Shown in pieces: positions 25,265 to 37,099 of a stretch of 64,000 nucleotides of DNA. The position numbers and the translations under genes are program-made. The DNA is from Alnus glutinosa. Lineage: Eukaryota; Streptophyta; Magnoliopsida; Fagales; Betulaceae. The DNA lies in NCBI RefSeq assembly GCF_958979055.1, contig NC_084888.1:36661804-36725803 (forward strand). The letters are read 5' to 3'. The notes under the pieces were generated by a model. That model was not told the DNA's origin. It searched no databases and worked only from the letters and a program-made list of their open reading frames with translations. Numbering within the stretch: position 1 is the first letter of the stretch; the number at the start of each line of letters is the position of its first letter.

Positions 25265-25679
25265 CCTACACGGAAAACCTAAAAAATATGCCAAAAGCTC
25301 TAGAGCTCATAGAACGTGGGAAGTTCTCATATTAGGCTGGTCCAATCTAGCACAAATACCGCAAATTAGGCCTACCAAGATCATAACAATTTACCATGCT
25401 TCCGCCCCAACATCCAAAGTCTACTTGATGGCGGCTTTCGCTTAGGATCTAGTAGCCCTTTCCACTTTTATGGTGGCTTCATTCAGGCACAAGGTAACCC
25501 TTTCCATAGGTTGTCCCCTCCGAAATTCGAACACGTATAGTGTTGTGTGCTCTGATACTAATGTTAGGTACCTAACCAATACTCCAATAGCTCAAGAGCT
25601 GATGGAACACAAAATGTTTGGCCTTGTTGGCCCAATCTAGCGCTCATACCCCAAATTAGGCGCCACCAACATCATAACA
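25265..25679 (-). mobile_element. TRIM (miniature LTR retrotransposon)
   Basis: Two direct repeats of about 118 bp (25562-25679 and about 25270-25388) read TGTTATGAT at their start on the minus strand and share TTAGATTGG/CTAGATTGG and CTCTAGAGC/CTCTTGAGC blocks. One base inside the 5' repeat is TAGTATCAGAGC (25549-25560), one mismatch from the tRNA-Met primer-binding site TGGTATCAGAGC. A purine-rich GGGGCGGAAGCATGG precedes the 3' repeat. The internal region is about 170 bp and noncoding. It lies in the same UTR intron as the solo LTR, in the same orientation. Confidence 0.75.
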
Positions 25680-25960
25680 CCAAGTCTCATTAAACATTGG
25701 TTTAGATGTGTAGTTAGAGCCTGACATGGCATTAGTGTTAATATACCTGTAATCTTTGACATTGTTACAGCCTTATATCTTACCAACGAATAGATATGTT
25801 AGAACAATGGCAATCATCGTTAGCATGGACTAATTGGGTCAATCTAGTTTTAGCCCAATTTAAGTCATCTTCATTGTTTAATCTTGCCAGTTAGGTCATC
25901 TGCATATACTGCTATTGACTTTAATTGAATCGTGTTGTTTCAGTGATCTTTATATTAACA

Positions 25961-28759
25961 ATGAAGGTTGCAAAGGGCAAAGCATCAACAAGGAAGGACA
26001 AAACGGAAGTATCAAAGCCAGTTGAGGAGAGGTAATTCTGCTTCTGTCAGATTTTGTACCTGATCAATGTCTTTCGAATGACTTGGTTATTTTAATCTGA
26101 TTGTGTAACATTAGCTTCAAGTTTGATTGTTGATCAGAGAGTCTTCAGGACATCCTCGTTTCATTCATGACATTGGTGTGGGTTTTTGTAGTTATTGCTA
26201 GTGTCATGTCCATTATTTCTTTTTTTCAGAAAGGTTGGAAAGCGAAAGGCAGCACTTAAGGCTGATAACAGTCGCGTGAAATTGACCAAGAAAGCAAAAT
26301 CAGATAAAAAAGATCCTAACAAACCAAAGAGGCCTCCTAGTCCCTTCTTTGTTTTTCTGTAACTTTCTCCTTTTCTCCAATGGTTTAGTGTGTTTGTCCC
26401 CTTTTTTTTTTTTCTTTCGGGAAGCTTATAGCTCAAAGACTCACAAAAAATATACAATGGTATTACTGCAGAGAAGAGTTCAGAAAGACTTACAAGGAAC
26501 AGCATCCCAACGTGAAGGCTGTTTCAGCTGTAAGCATTTAGCCCGTATTATGTGTTCATTCTACTATAAAGTGTTGTTACCGAGTTTCATAAGCCATTTT
26601 ATCTGAAATAGAAATTAATCGAGCTACTGGATGCTTTATCTGAAGGTGGGAAAAGCTGGGGGCGGGAAGTGGAAATCCTTGTCTGCTGCGGTAAGTACTA
26701 GAGTATTTTCCTTGGAAGGTACTTGAATCGGTTGAAATGAGTTGAGGACAATAAGTCGTGAGGCCACCTACTAAGCTGGTTACTTTAACTTTGGAAACCT
26801 ATGGATTCTGTTTATAAAGGTGCTGCATAAACCTTTCACTGTCGCTTCCACTGGACCTGTTTATGCACCAAGCACATGTTCGGTGACTTTGGAACTTCAA
26901 TGGTGTGGCCAAGCCAATACCAGTCTGGTATAAACTGCAGGTGCCTTCAATATTTTGTATTGCTTGGGCCTGAAGAAGGGACTGGATGGTGGAATTTGAC
27001 ATATGCATCCCTTGATTGATGTGGCAAGTTGGAATTTAGCACATATATGAATTAGTTGGTATAACTAGTTATGCAAAGGGTATATTAAGTTTGTTAGTGC
27101 TGTAAGTTCAATTTCTCCATCCATGGCTTGATTGGTGGCTACAGAAATGTAGATACTCTTTGCATTTCTAAACTGATGTTTAACTGGACCTGATTTGGCA
27201 GGAGAAAGCTCCATATGAAGCTAAATCGGCACAATTGAAGGCAGAATATGAGAAGCTGATGGTTGCTTACAACAAAAAACAGGTGACTTTTTGGATCACT
27301 TTTTTGGAAGAAACTAATGCTCCATCCTTTGCTGCTTTCTTTAGTATGTTGACTCAATTGTTAACTCAGGAAAGTACGGATGATGATGAAGATGAAGGGC
27401 CTGGCAGGTCAAAACCTGCGGCTAATGATGAAGATGATGAGGAAAGTGGGGAGGTAATCTATATAAGCTATGACTTGATAGTTGATGCATAGCATGTGAT
27501 TCAAGTCTTATACGTGCAATGGCTTTCGTCTAATAGGAAAAGATTTTTTGTCATCTTCCCATTTTTTATTGTTAAATAAGAAATATAATCTGCTCTTCAA
27601 AGTCATCAATCTAGGAATGTAAGCAGTCCAATTTTTAAGTGATCGTGAACCTCAATTCGCAATGCTGTAGACTTTGCTTTGAGTCCCACATAATGGACAA
27701 CCTGTTCAAAACTTAATGGGTAAATTACACTTTACCTCTCCTTCCTACCATACTATCACCCTATTTGTACTTGCATCTCTAAACTAAAACTCACTGCAAC
27801 TCAAACCTATATATTATCAAAATATTTTGAGTTACCCCTGAGTCAAATTTAGCTGTTATTTTGGATGGAAAACGTCTCACGTGACTAGCATGTGCATTTC
27901 AATTGTTTTGAAGTTACTAATTTATCCTAATTGTGAAACTACACCGTTTTTTAAAAAGAAAAACTAATGCAAGGCTGGCAGATGATGGCCAAGCTGTTAT
28001 TTTCTCTATTGTAGGAGGGTGGTTGTGCAGCCACCCCTCCCACAATAGATGGCAATGGCGGAGTTGTCACTCCTGCCACAATAAATGGAGTTGGCCGCGT
28101 GGCCATCTTGCCACATGCCCACAATTGAAGAGTGGTCGCATTGCCATCCCTCCCACAATAGATGGCGGTGGTGGCACGACTACCCCTGCCATAATAAATG
28201 TGGTTGGCCGTGTGGCTATCCCTCCTACAGTAAATGGAGGTGGCCGCCCAGCCACCCCCTCCCACAACAAAAGGGTGGTTGCGTAACTACCCTGTCCCAC
28301 AATAAATGAGGGTGGCCACTCCTACAACAGAGGGGATGGCTGCGTTACCATCCTCATAGATGGAGGTGGCCGCATTAACTCCCCTGCCACAACATAGGGT
28401 TGGTTGTGCAGCCACCCCCTTCCACAATAAAAGGCCACTTCTGTAATGGATAGGGGTGGTTGTGCTATCACCCCTCCCATAAGAAATGCAGCCACTTTCT
28501 CGTACATCAATGGCCCCATCTGACAGCATTAGTTTTTTTATTTTATTTTTACTAAAATAATTCCGTTTCGCTCTGAAGGTAAATTAGTAACTTCAAAACA
28601 ATTGAGATGCCTAGGTACGTGGGACGTTTTCATCCAAAATAACGGCTAAATTTGACTCGGCCGAGTTGCAATGAGTAGTAATTTAGAGGTACAAATACAA
28701 TTAGAATGATAGTTTGAGAGGTTAAAGTGTAATTTACCCAAACTTAATTCACCTCCCCC

Positions 28760-28795
<36 letters not shown>

Positions 28796-28981
28796 ATCTC
28801 AGACTACCAACATCTCAAGGTTTCTGGATCTCATATTTTGCACTTCTTTGTTCCTTTTGTTCTACCTATTGATCAAAGAATTCGTTTGACCTGCCACCTT
28901 GGTCGCTCCTAACACAAGTTGGGTTTTTTTTTATTATGTATATAGGATGAAGAAGATGATGACGATGAGGACGATGACTGA
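25961..28981 (+). CDS. HMGB1: High-mobility-group box protein, plant HMGB1 type
   Basis: Abundant chromatin protein that bends DNA through one HMG box. Coding exons: 25961-26031, 26230-26358, 26472-26529, 26646-26690, 27202-27282, 27370-27453, 28946-28981; 504 nt, 167 aa. The N-terminus is basic (MKVAKGKASTRKDK, VGKRKA). The HMG box runs from about residue 50 to 120: [20 protein letters not shown], then KEQHPNVKAVSAVGKAGGG, then EKAPYEAKSAQLKAEYEKL. The end is an acidic tail of Asp and Glu, partly in the last 11-codon exon. A noncoding first exon ends near 24325 (AAGAG then GTACGT), followed by a 1.6-kb 5'-UTR intron full of retroelements. Intron 6 (1.49 kb) holds a 1-kb foldback. The N-terminus resembles Arabidopsis HMGB1 more than HMGB2/3; the subgroup is a judgement. 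The tail is shorter than that of HMGB1. Confidence 0.93.
27718..28739. mobile_element. Mutator-like foldback in HMGB intron 6, perfect 9-bp TSD
   Basis: The 1022-bp element begins GGGTAAATTACACTTTA and ends TAAAGTGTAATTTACCC, flanked by a perfect AAACTTAAT at 27709-27717 and 28740-28748. The arms are about 230 bp, including TTTTGAAGTTACTAATTTA and its complement. The centre (28010-28500) is a degenerate array of GGTGGCCGC..GCCACCCC(T)CCCACAATA units of roughly 55-65 bp. Open frames in the core are repeat artefacts rich in Pro, Ala and Thr. Confidence 0.9.
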
Positions 28982-31760
28982 ATGTGGCAAGCTCTCTTAT
29001 TTGATTATGTGAAGTATCCAGTGCCGTAGCTCTGGACTTTTTACGATTGTACATTTGGTCTATGTTATTTTTTATTAGTTTCTTGGTTGCTCCTCGATCT
29101 ATCTACAGACGACAATGAATACACCCTCGTCGGTTGAATGTTTGATCCCAGGACTAACAGTCAGTGGTTTTTGTATAATTGTATCTATATTCTCATCTGC
29201 TCCTTGTATTGGGCAGTTAAGAGTTCGTCTTGCCATATATATCTAATACAATTCTCAAGTACTTGTTCATTAGTTTTAACCGTTTATTTGAAAAAAAAAG
29301 TATAAAAATTGTTTTAATTGCAACAGATTTATGGGGTTCTGATTCCATGTATATAATTCATGCTAAATTTTGGTTTAAATTGTATGTTAAAAATATTAAT
29401 TAAACAATTAAGTTAACAAATTTTTTTTATGAATTTAAACTTTTGAGATAATTAATGATTTAAAATGACATGAGAGCAAATGTTTTGAGTTTGAAGCGTC
29501 AATTATCCCGTCCCTTCTATTTCAATTAAAATAGCATTCATGTCAAGCATAGATAATAAGAAAATAATGGATTTAATTTTTTAATAGGTAATATTTAATT
29601 TAAATTGGAGGTAGAGACAGGATTTGAAACTATATAGTCTGCTTTAATAATATATTAAGTTAGTATTTATCTCAAAAGATTTAAGATAATATAAAATATT
29701 TAATTAATATATTAAGAGTACTGTCAAGTCTGTCAAAGCAATCAGTAAGAAAATTGGATAGCAGTCATGCCTCCACAGATATAGATGATAATACCTACTG
29801 AAAATCAACATTCCAATTTCCAATACAAACACAGCACGCGTATGGTTAGAAATAGACATGAGTGGGCCTGCATGCTTTTCCTTTCCTTGTTTTTATAGTG
29901 TGACTGGCTCCTTAACAGGCCCATAGGGCCCATCAAACATGATCAAGGTACTAAACCCTCCCACATCCAAATGGGCCTTTTCCTTATAAAAAAAAAAAAA
30001 AAAATTAAAACTTTTAACTTCAATATCTGACCCTCACCAAAAATAAAAATAAAAATAAAAAATTCAAACAACTAAGGCCTTCATAGTTCATTCTCCATTT
30101 CACTTAATACGAAGAGATCCATTTTACGGTCTTGCATATAATTGATATCACGTAATTTTAAATTTTAAATTTTAAATAACGTAACAACATATACACAATT
30201 AGATCGATCAGTCTGAACAATAACGAAATGAAAAAGTGAAACGGAGAGAATCTGGATCTCGGACTTAGCAAACCAACATTTGTTATGGGTTATATTTTTC
30301 AATGGTTATGGGATGTGGAAGTTAAGGATTGAATTTGCATATAATTTTGATTGAGGAGAAAAGCATTGATAGTGAAGTCTTATCAGGGTGGATGTTGGAT
30401 CATGGGCTACTGTAAAAGTTGATCTTAATAGATATATATATATTTTTTATATATATATAGAACGAACTTTATAGAGTTAATTAAAAGGGCAACCGACTTT
30501 TGAAGCCATTATTATAAATAGTTATGGGGCACATTCCAGCTCTAAGAAAGTCATCATCAACGAATAGGCTGTAAAGAAGAGAATAATTAGATCGGAGATT
30601 AGACTAAAAGATTTAGCAGATGTTCATGTGGAAGCCGAGAGACCATGATTCACATGTGTCAATGTCGGAACATGTTGCCGGAAAGCGAGAATGCGATGGC
30701 CACATGGTCGCCTGGCCCCTGGGCCACACCATCATCAAGTAAAAGCTAAAGCTAAAAAAGAAAAGCCTCCCACAATCCCAACACGAAACCAATAAACCAA
30801 TTATCTTTCTTTTGTGTGTTCTTATGCTAATCATGTTTTAACATATTTTTTCAATTTTTATCATTGTTATCGCATAATCTCCAACATTAATCATTCCCGA
30901 TGTCAGTTCCAACAACATCGATAGCCTCTGTTATTAGTGTGAATCTTTCTCCTTCATGTCGGATTTTTGTCGGTGAGTCAAGCTTTCACGTGCGGCGGGG
31001 TGAGAATTTCTTTTCCTGTGTTGCTTGCTTTATAAGTGGAAAGATGTTACTGGATTAACAGGACTTAAATATTAGCCGTATTATTTTACTTTAGTAAATA
31101 TTGTTAATATATTAAATAAATGATTAAAATTTATTATTTTTTTATTAGTTTAAGCTTCTTTTTTTTCTTTTTCTTTTTTAAGATAATTAACTAATTATTA
31201 AAGTAAAAATCATGACTTTGACTCCTCAATTTATATTTCATTCAGCCAAATATTTTATCTATTAATTAAGCTTCATTGAGAGGGTGTTTGAGCCACACAC
31301 GGATAAGAATGTTAATTAAATTATTAAATCACATTATATGTATAGAATTAAAATGCATGCTTACATTATTTCCCATTCTAGATTGAGGATGAATTAATGG
31401 GTCATGATGATTAAATACGTCCGTTCCTAATTTATTATCAGCTTAAACTTTTACGATAACTAATTTAATATGGTATCAGAACGTAATGAGTTTAAACATT
31501 GACTCCACAATTCACCATGCATCCCCTATTTCAGTTAAATATTCTACTTGTTGGAGGAAGAGTTTGAGCCCTTACATGAGGATAATGTATTAAAATATTA
31601 ATTAAATAATTAAATCTATCCCTCCCTATTCGATCAACTTATCCCTTTAGAAGAACCTTTGACTATTTAACCTGTGACCAAAAAAAAAAATTGTAAAAGT
31701 AAAAGACATGCTTGTGTATTGGTCTCAAAAGAAAATTGTGGATCAAGTTTCAGATCACTT
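28982..31760. other. HMGB 3' UTR and intergenic DNA
   Basis: The first 250 bases are the HMGB 3' UTR. The rest is AT-rich without recognised exons. An open frame at 30613-30834 (-) has no family features. Old retroelement-like phrases (TGGTATCAGAACGTAATGAG at 31471) suggest remnants of Copia-type primer-binding sites. Confidence 0.45.
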
Positions 31761-31761
31761 C

Positions 31762-31941
31762 AAATTATTTGTTTAAATTTGAGAGAAATTGGACAAGTGA
31801 TTATGAGAGACCACTTATAGAAGCCACTTGACAAGAAAAAAAAATAGGTTGTCTAACCACTTATCCGATTAAGCGTGTCTCATAAGTGATCTCTCACAAT
31901 CACTTACCCGAATTCTCTCAAATTCAAACAAATAATTTAAA
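31762..31941. mobile_element. Foldback MITE, about 180 bp
   Basis: Left arm CAAATTATTTGTTTAAATTT pairs with right arm AAATTCAAACAAATAATTT, and the stem continues with GAGAGAAATTGG and GTGATTATGAGAG. No coding capacity. Target duplication not clear. Confidence 0.75.
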
Positions 31942-33125
31942 AGTATCCTAATCCAAATGATATATATATCCCACTTTATCTTTCTATCATGTTTCCTTAG
32001 GTCATTAGCTCCATGCTAGAGCTATGGAATTGCAAGGGTTTGGAGTTGGCAGTGGGAAAGTGGCTTTGCAAATCTGGGGCGCAAAGTAGTACTGTTGAAG
32101 AGATGTGAAGAGCATAATATATAGGTAGAAATTAGTATTAGCCAAATGGAAAAAGGACATGCCGACAATGGATGATTCCTGCAAAACCTACTAGACTACT
32201 ACTTTCTTATAATTAGGTAGCTTTGCCCCCCATTTTTCAAGCAACATACACAAAAAATCAAAAGCAACAACAGTTGATCGAAACCGCGTTTCACTTTTTG
32301 CTGTTTCTACCTTCTTTTGTCAAGGCAAAAAGATTACTGGGGTTGATTATTTTTGGGAAATTAAGCTTAATGAATAACTAAGTCGATTAGTGAATGATTG
32401 GTGGAGGTGAAGAAAGTCTTCAAATGCTGCAGCATTAACAAAGAATGGGGCAGGCATTAAAGGACAAGAAAGAAGAATTTTGAGTGGAGTTTTTTTTTTT
32501 TTTTTTTGGTCTAATTCTACTTGATTAAAGACAAAGCAATGTACCAAAGCACTAACCACCACTTTAGAGAGAGAGAGAGAGAGTTTCTAGATATAATTAA
32601 TACTAAAACGAGGTTTAATTAGGTAAGATTTCTCTATGATCCATCTCCAATAAGAACGGCTCCAACACTTTTGGTACTATATAGGTGAAGATCAATATCA
32701 TACAAACTTGCCTAAAAGGTCCTTTTTTTCTTTCTTTTTTTCAATCACCCATCTATATTCCACAGTACCAAGCATTCCTTTACAGTAAATCCATGAAACT
32801 TTTTTCACAAGCGGGGCAGAAATAGTATTATTAACTTTTTAAGGTTGTTTTGTTATCATTTATTCTTTAGGTTGTCTGAACTTGCATGTTTTGTCATGAT
32901 ATTGTTGAGCCGAGATTCTTCACATATCTCTAAATTTTAACACCCCATTTCCTCCTCCTTCTTTTTAATCTATGTTCTTCAGTATAATATTGAGTATACC
33001 TCCACACTCAAAAGAATATGTTGAAGAATAAATCTAGGATTTTCTTATTAGGTTGATATATATTTTCCTTAATTATCACCGGCTTACCCTATTTTCCACA
33101 CCTTGCCTTGTATACCACACATTAG

Positions 33126-33127
33126 TT

Positions 33128-33213
<86 letters not shown>

Positions 33214-33312
33214 TGACATGTCCACACACAAGAGAGGGAGGGGGGATTCGAACTAGTGACCTCCGTTTTATGAGCCTTGGTCCTTAGCCGATTAAACTAC
33301 TACTTGGAAACC
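33126..33312 (-). mobile_element. tRNA-related SINE with (GA)n(TA)n tail
   Basis: Reading the minus strand from 33312: GGTTTCCAAGTAG, then TAGTTTAATCGG (A-box-like, 33288-33299), then AGTTCGAATCCC (B-box-like, 33243-33254). The spacing is that of a Pol III tRNA promoter. A short body ending GTGTGTGGACATGTC and a long (TA)n then (GA)n tail (33128-33210) follow. It lacks a full tRNA cloverleaf, so it is a SINE and not a tRNA gene. Confidence 0.72.
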
Positions 33313-34423
33313 ATTAGTTTCTCTATAGATACAACACAAAGTAATACAATCGTATTCAAGTCAATACAATAAGATATAGCATTTAGCCATTTAGGGCATT
33401 TCTTAGAATTCTAAAGAGGAGATTCGTCTTAATTTTGATAGAGGACACTTAAAAAGAATAAAAATAAAAAATTGTGGGAAGACTTTCAAAAATGTGGCGG
33501 GGAGCGGCCCATGTTGCAATGAGGCGAGCTATGAAGTTGGCATATGTGTTGATTTTTGAAGCATTGTCTTACTGTTTATAGATGTCTCATATTTCTTACA
33601 TTTTCAAATTCTTTTTCCTTTGTGACCTTCTTCAATTGTTGGGTGGTCCAAGAAAAGAAAAAGGGTCATGGAAGATTCTTGGGTTATATCTCTTATACAT
33701 CTCTTGTATATCTACATATATACAATCAAGTTTTAAATCTACCATTGAATTTGTGGGGCCCAATGTAAGTTCTATAAGTTCAAAGTCTGATTTAAAAATG
33801 ACTATGTACAAAAAATGTATAGGAGGTTGATTTAAAATTTTCATTTCTCATCCTTGATACCAGACTACCCTTAGCTACTAGGCATATTGCTAACACCTAA
33901 AACCACGAACTGCCCTCCCAAAAGGCTCATTGTCAAAAAGATTTGGATGGATGGATGCATGCATGCATGATCCATGTGCTTTGCAATGGAAATTAGGGCT
34001 GCCAACCTACACACCTTGTAAAGAGATGTGTCTGAATTATAAAGTCCACGATCTATGTTTATTCAAATTTGATGGCTCTTTCCTAATGCTTACCTTTCTC
34101 CGCCATGTGTAATCTAACAAGTTTGGCATGTCGTGCAAGACTAATCTTATAGCTATTCCAGCATGTAGGAGAAGACTCTTTGGAATTTTCTGGTTGAATT
34201 TCATGAAATTTGTGCAGGAAATGAAAGAGGATTGTCAAGGTTCAAGTGCTTTTGGCAGTTTGAGGTGCCAGATTCATTGTTCGAGGCGCTCTGCCCTGAA
34301 CCCTCTGAAGTCAATAAAATTTGAACTAATAATTCCAAGAAATCTCTATCCTTTCTGTACAAGACACCCTAGGATTAGAGATTCATATTCTTACCCCTAT
34401 CCCCTAGGCCATATCCTCTCCTT

Positions 34424-35320
34424 GGATTCGGCTTCCATGCGGTAGTTTAAAACTACCGTATGGGTGCTGCAGTGGAAAACAGTACCGTTTCCCACTTAAA
34501 AAAATTTGCAAATTTTTTAATAAATTTAAAAATTATTAAAATAATAATTATTAAAAAAAAAAAAAAAAACCTAATGGGGTGGCCGGCGTTGCCCAAGGAG
34601 CCACCCCATTGGCCGATTTGGGGTGGACGAACCACCCCAGTCGACTTTGAGGGTGGTTCGGCCACCCCCAAAAGGCCAAAAAACAAAACAAAAAAAAAAA
34701 GTTAAAGGTTTGGGAGGTGGCCGGACCACCCCCAAGAGCTTGGGGGTGGTTTCGACCACCCCATACGGCCGATCTGGGGGTGGCTAAGGCATCACCCCCA
34801 AAATCCAAACCTTTTTTTTTTTGTTTTTGGTTTCTAGGCCTTTTAGGGGTGGCCGGACCACCCCCAAGGGCCTGGGGGTGGTTTCGACCACCCCATACGG
34901 CCGATCTGGGGGTGGCTCGGCCTTTGGGGGTGATCCGGTCACTGGTCACCGGCCACCCCCAAAACCCAAACTTTTTTTTTTTTTTTTTTGGTTTCTAAGC
35001 CTTTTAGGGGTGGTCGAGCCACCCCCAAACCCCTAACCTTTTTTTGTTTTTTGACTTTTTGGGAGTGGCCGGACCACCCCCAAAGCCGGCTGGGGTGGAC
35101 GATCCACCCCATATCGGCCAAGGGAGTGGCTCCAGCCACCCCCTTGGCCAATAATGGGGTGGCAGGCCACCCCTTTAGTTTTTTTAAGTTTTTATAATTT
35201 TTGTTTTTAATTATTATTATTTTTATAATTTTTAAATTTAAAAAAAAAAATATTTGCATTTTTAATGTGCTATACAGCACACATGTGGTAGTTTTAAACT
35301 ACTGCATGGAAGCCGGATCC
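34424..35320. mobile_element. Mutator-like foldback with GGGGTGGCC minisatellite core, perfect 9-bp TSD
   Basis: The 897-bp element begins GGATTCGGCTTCCATGC and ends GCATGGAAGCCGGATCC, flanked by a perfect CCTCTCCTT at 34415-34423 and 35321-35329. Next to the ends is GTAGTTTAAAACTAC, itself palindromic. Within are poly(A)/poly(T) arms and a GC-rich core of GGGGTGGCCGGACCACCCC and TGGGGGTGGTTTCGACCACCCC palindromes, with two near-identical blocks around 34710-34800 and 34845-34930. All open frames across it are repeat artefacts. Confidence 0.92.
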
Positions 35321-35385
35321 CCTCTCCTTTGTCTCTCTAACAATTCTCTTGTTATTATTCTTATCCCCGGCCTCTTCTCTTGATA

Positions 35386-35664
35386 AGGAATAACAAGAGA
35401 TCGATTCATCCTTCCAATCTCGTCCACCTTTTCTACAACTGGCCGGACATTTTTGGTAATTGGGAGGGTGCTAGTACATTTGGATTGGAATTGGCTATAA
35501 TCCGTTCATCAAATTACAGTCAATTCGATTACTTCCCTCAAAAAGGGAGTTTGAAACTTGAATTCGAACGTTTAGTAATTTACTGTTCGGATCGCTATGT
35601 GAGTGAATTGTCCGATACTTATTTGAAGATGTATTATAAGAACTCCCTCATCAATCAACTGTAA
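35386..35664 (+). other. Unrecognised open stretch of about 90 codons
   Basis: An uninterrupted frame with balanced amino-acid composition (for example LVHLFYNWPDIFGNWEG, YVSELSDTYLKMYY) begins just right of the foldback. It has no ATG at its start and I recognise no family. Its base composition is less AT-rich than the flanks. It could be an exon fragment captured by a transposon, an organelle-derived insertion or chance. Confidence 0.2.
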
Positions 35665-36016
35665 TTAGGTACGAATTACCCATCTAAAACAAATACTCTG
35701 AATCCAATAACCCTAGGAATACATTGGCCATAACATAAGTTCCAATCCAACCAAACAGTAAGGGTGAATCTCACCTTTGATGGACACGCAGGCAGAAGAA
35801 CGTGGTGGTTTTAACTTCTTTGTCAATCACTTTCAGTTGGAAAGCCACATGCGGAAATGCCAAAACAGAGAGAAGGCGAGAAGCAGCCCTAATCCCACCA
35901 GACTAACGCTATAAAGGAGTGCACGTGAACTTTGCTCCGACTGTGCCTTGTCAGAGCTCTCTTTCTCACTCACTGAGAATCAGAGTGCATGTTGCTGTCA
36001 CTAAACATTTTCATTT

Positions 36017-36555
36017 AAGGGTTAAACACATTTTTGCCGGTTGAAAAAGTTTTGGTAACTTTATTTTATTTTATTTTTTTATTTTCGATCACATGTAGTA
36101 TATATCTTATGAGAATATATTCAAATAGTATCTCCATCAATTTGCCGTTAAGAAAACTACCGAAATTTTACGTCAAACCAATCAAAACTTAACATGTGCC
36201 ATAAACTTTATTAAAAAAATAATTTCAAAAAATACTTAAATTCAAAGATCAAGAAAAAAAAATAACTGAATAAGAAAATAGGGTGGCCAGTCACCCCTAA
36301 TTTGGCCTATGGGAGTGACTGAACCACCTTCAGTGTCTATCTGGAAGTGGTCGAATTACCACCAAATATTAAAAATGGGGGTAGCTGAAACCATTCCTAA
36401 GGGCCTTGATATATGAACGTGTCAATGTTTTATTGGTTTGACGTTAATTTTCGTTAATTTGCTTAATGGCAAATGAACGGAAATTCTATTTAGGCATATG
36501 TCCAAAAACGAGATATCATTCTTATAGAAAGTAAAACGGATAGGAGAAAAAATCT
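36017..36555. mobile_element. Degenerate foldback with GGGTGGCC core
   Basis: Arms pair over CATCAATTTGCCGTTAAG with CTTAATGGCAAATGAACGG, and ACGTCAAACCAATCAAAAC with TTTATTGGTTTGACGTTAA. The centre has GGGTGGCCAGTCACCCC and GGAAGTGGTCGAATTACCACC. The outer ends are worn and I found no target duplication. ACGTCAAACCAAT is also present in the arms of the element at 19482-20218. Confidence 0.65.
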
Positions 36556-36556
36556 A

Positions 36557-36838
36557 GGCCCCGTTTGAAATTCCTTTTCCCCTTCTCTTCCCTTTGAAAT
36601 TTTTTTTTAATGATTGGAAAATAAGATTGATGAGATATAAAGTTGAAATAATTTATATGGAAAAGTGAGAAAAGTTTGTATTGTAGTGAGTTTTTTATTT
36701 AAAAAATAATAAAAAAGTGTTGATGTGATATAAAAAGTGAAAAAAAAAAAAAAAAATTAAAAATGTTTTAAAATTGATATTTTTTAGAAAAAGTGAAAAG
36801 AAGGAGAAGGGAGGGGAGGGGATAGGGAATTGAACTCA
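36557..36838. mobile_element. MITE with CCCCTTCTCTTCCC-type ends
   Basis: The left end GGAAATTCC-like CTTTTCCCCTTCTCTTCCC pairs with the right end GGAGAAGGGAGGGGAGGGG. The inside carries TTGATGTGATATAAAAAG, the motif shared with the MITEs near 4.1, 11.2, 13.0, 44.2 and 59.3 kb. Confidence 0.6.
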
Positions 36839-37099
36839 TCATTTAATAATGGAACAACACGTGCACCTCTGACAAACCCGTTCGTGCGAGAGGAGCAGAA
36901 CGCAAGGCAGACATCGAGAGTTATACACACACACGTCTTATATTCATCAGAGCAGGGTTCGGTGTAAACGTGTGCCGCAGGCCTCGGGTCTCGTAGCTGA
37001 CTGGTTGACAGTTGACTTCGACTTCACTGCCTTTCCCTAGGAATATGGTTGTGAAAAAAAAACAAAAACAAAAGATTACCATGAAACCATTGCGTACTA

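Noticed and set aside
27933..28529. His/Ser/Pro-rich open frames on both strands
   Set aside because: They lie wholly within the repeat core of the foldback in HMGB intron 6.
33240..33312. tRNA gene
   Set aside because: A- and B-box-like sequences exist, but the acceptor stem and anticodon arm do not fold. A SINE fits better.
34460..35197. Overlapping Gly/Pro/Trp-rich open frames on both strands
   Set aside because: All are readings of the GGGGTGGCC core and A/T runs of the foldback at 34424-35320; no conserved domain.
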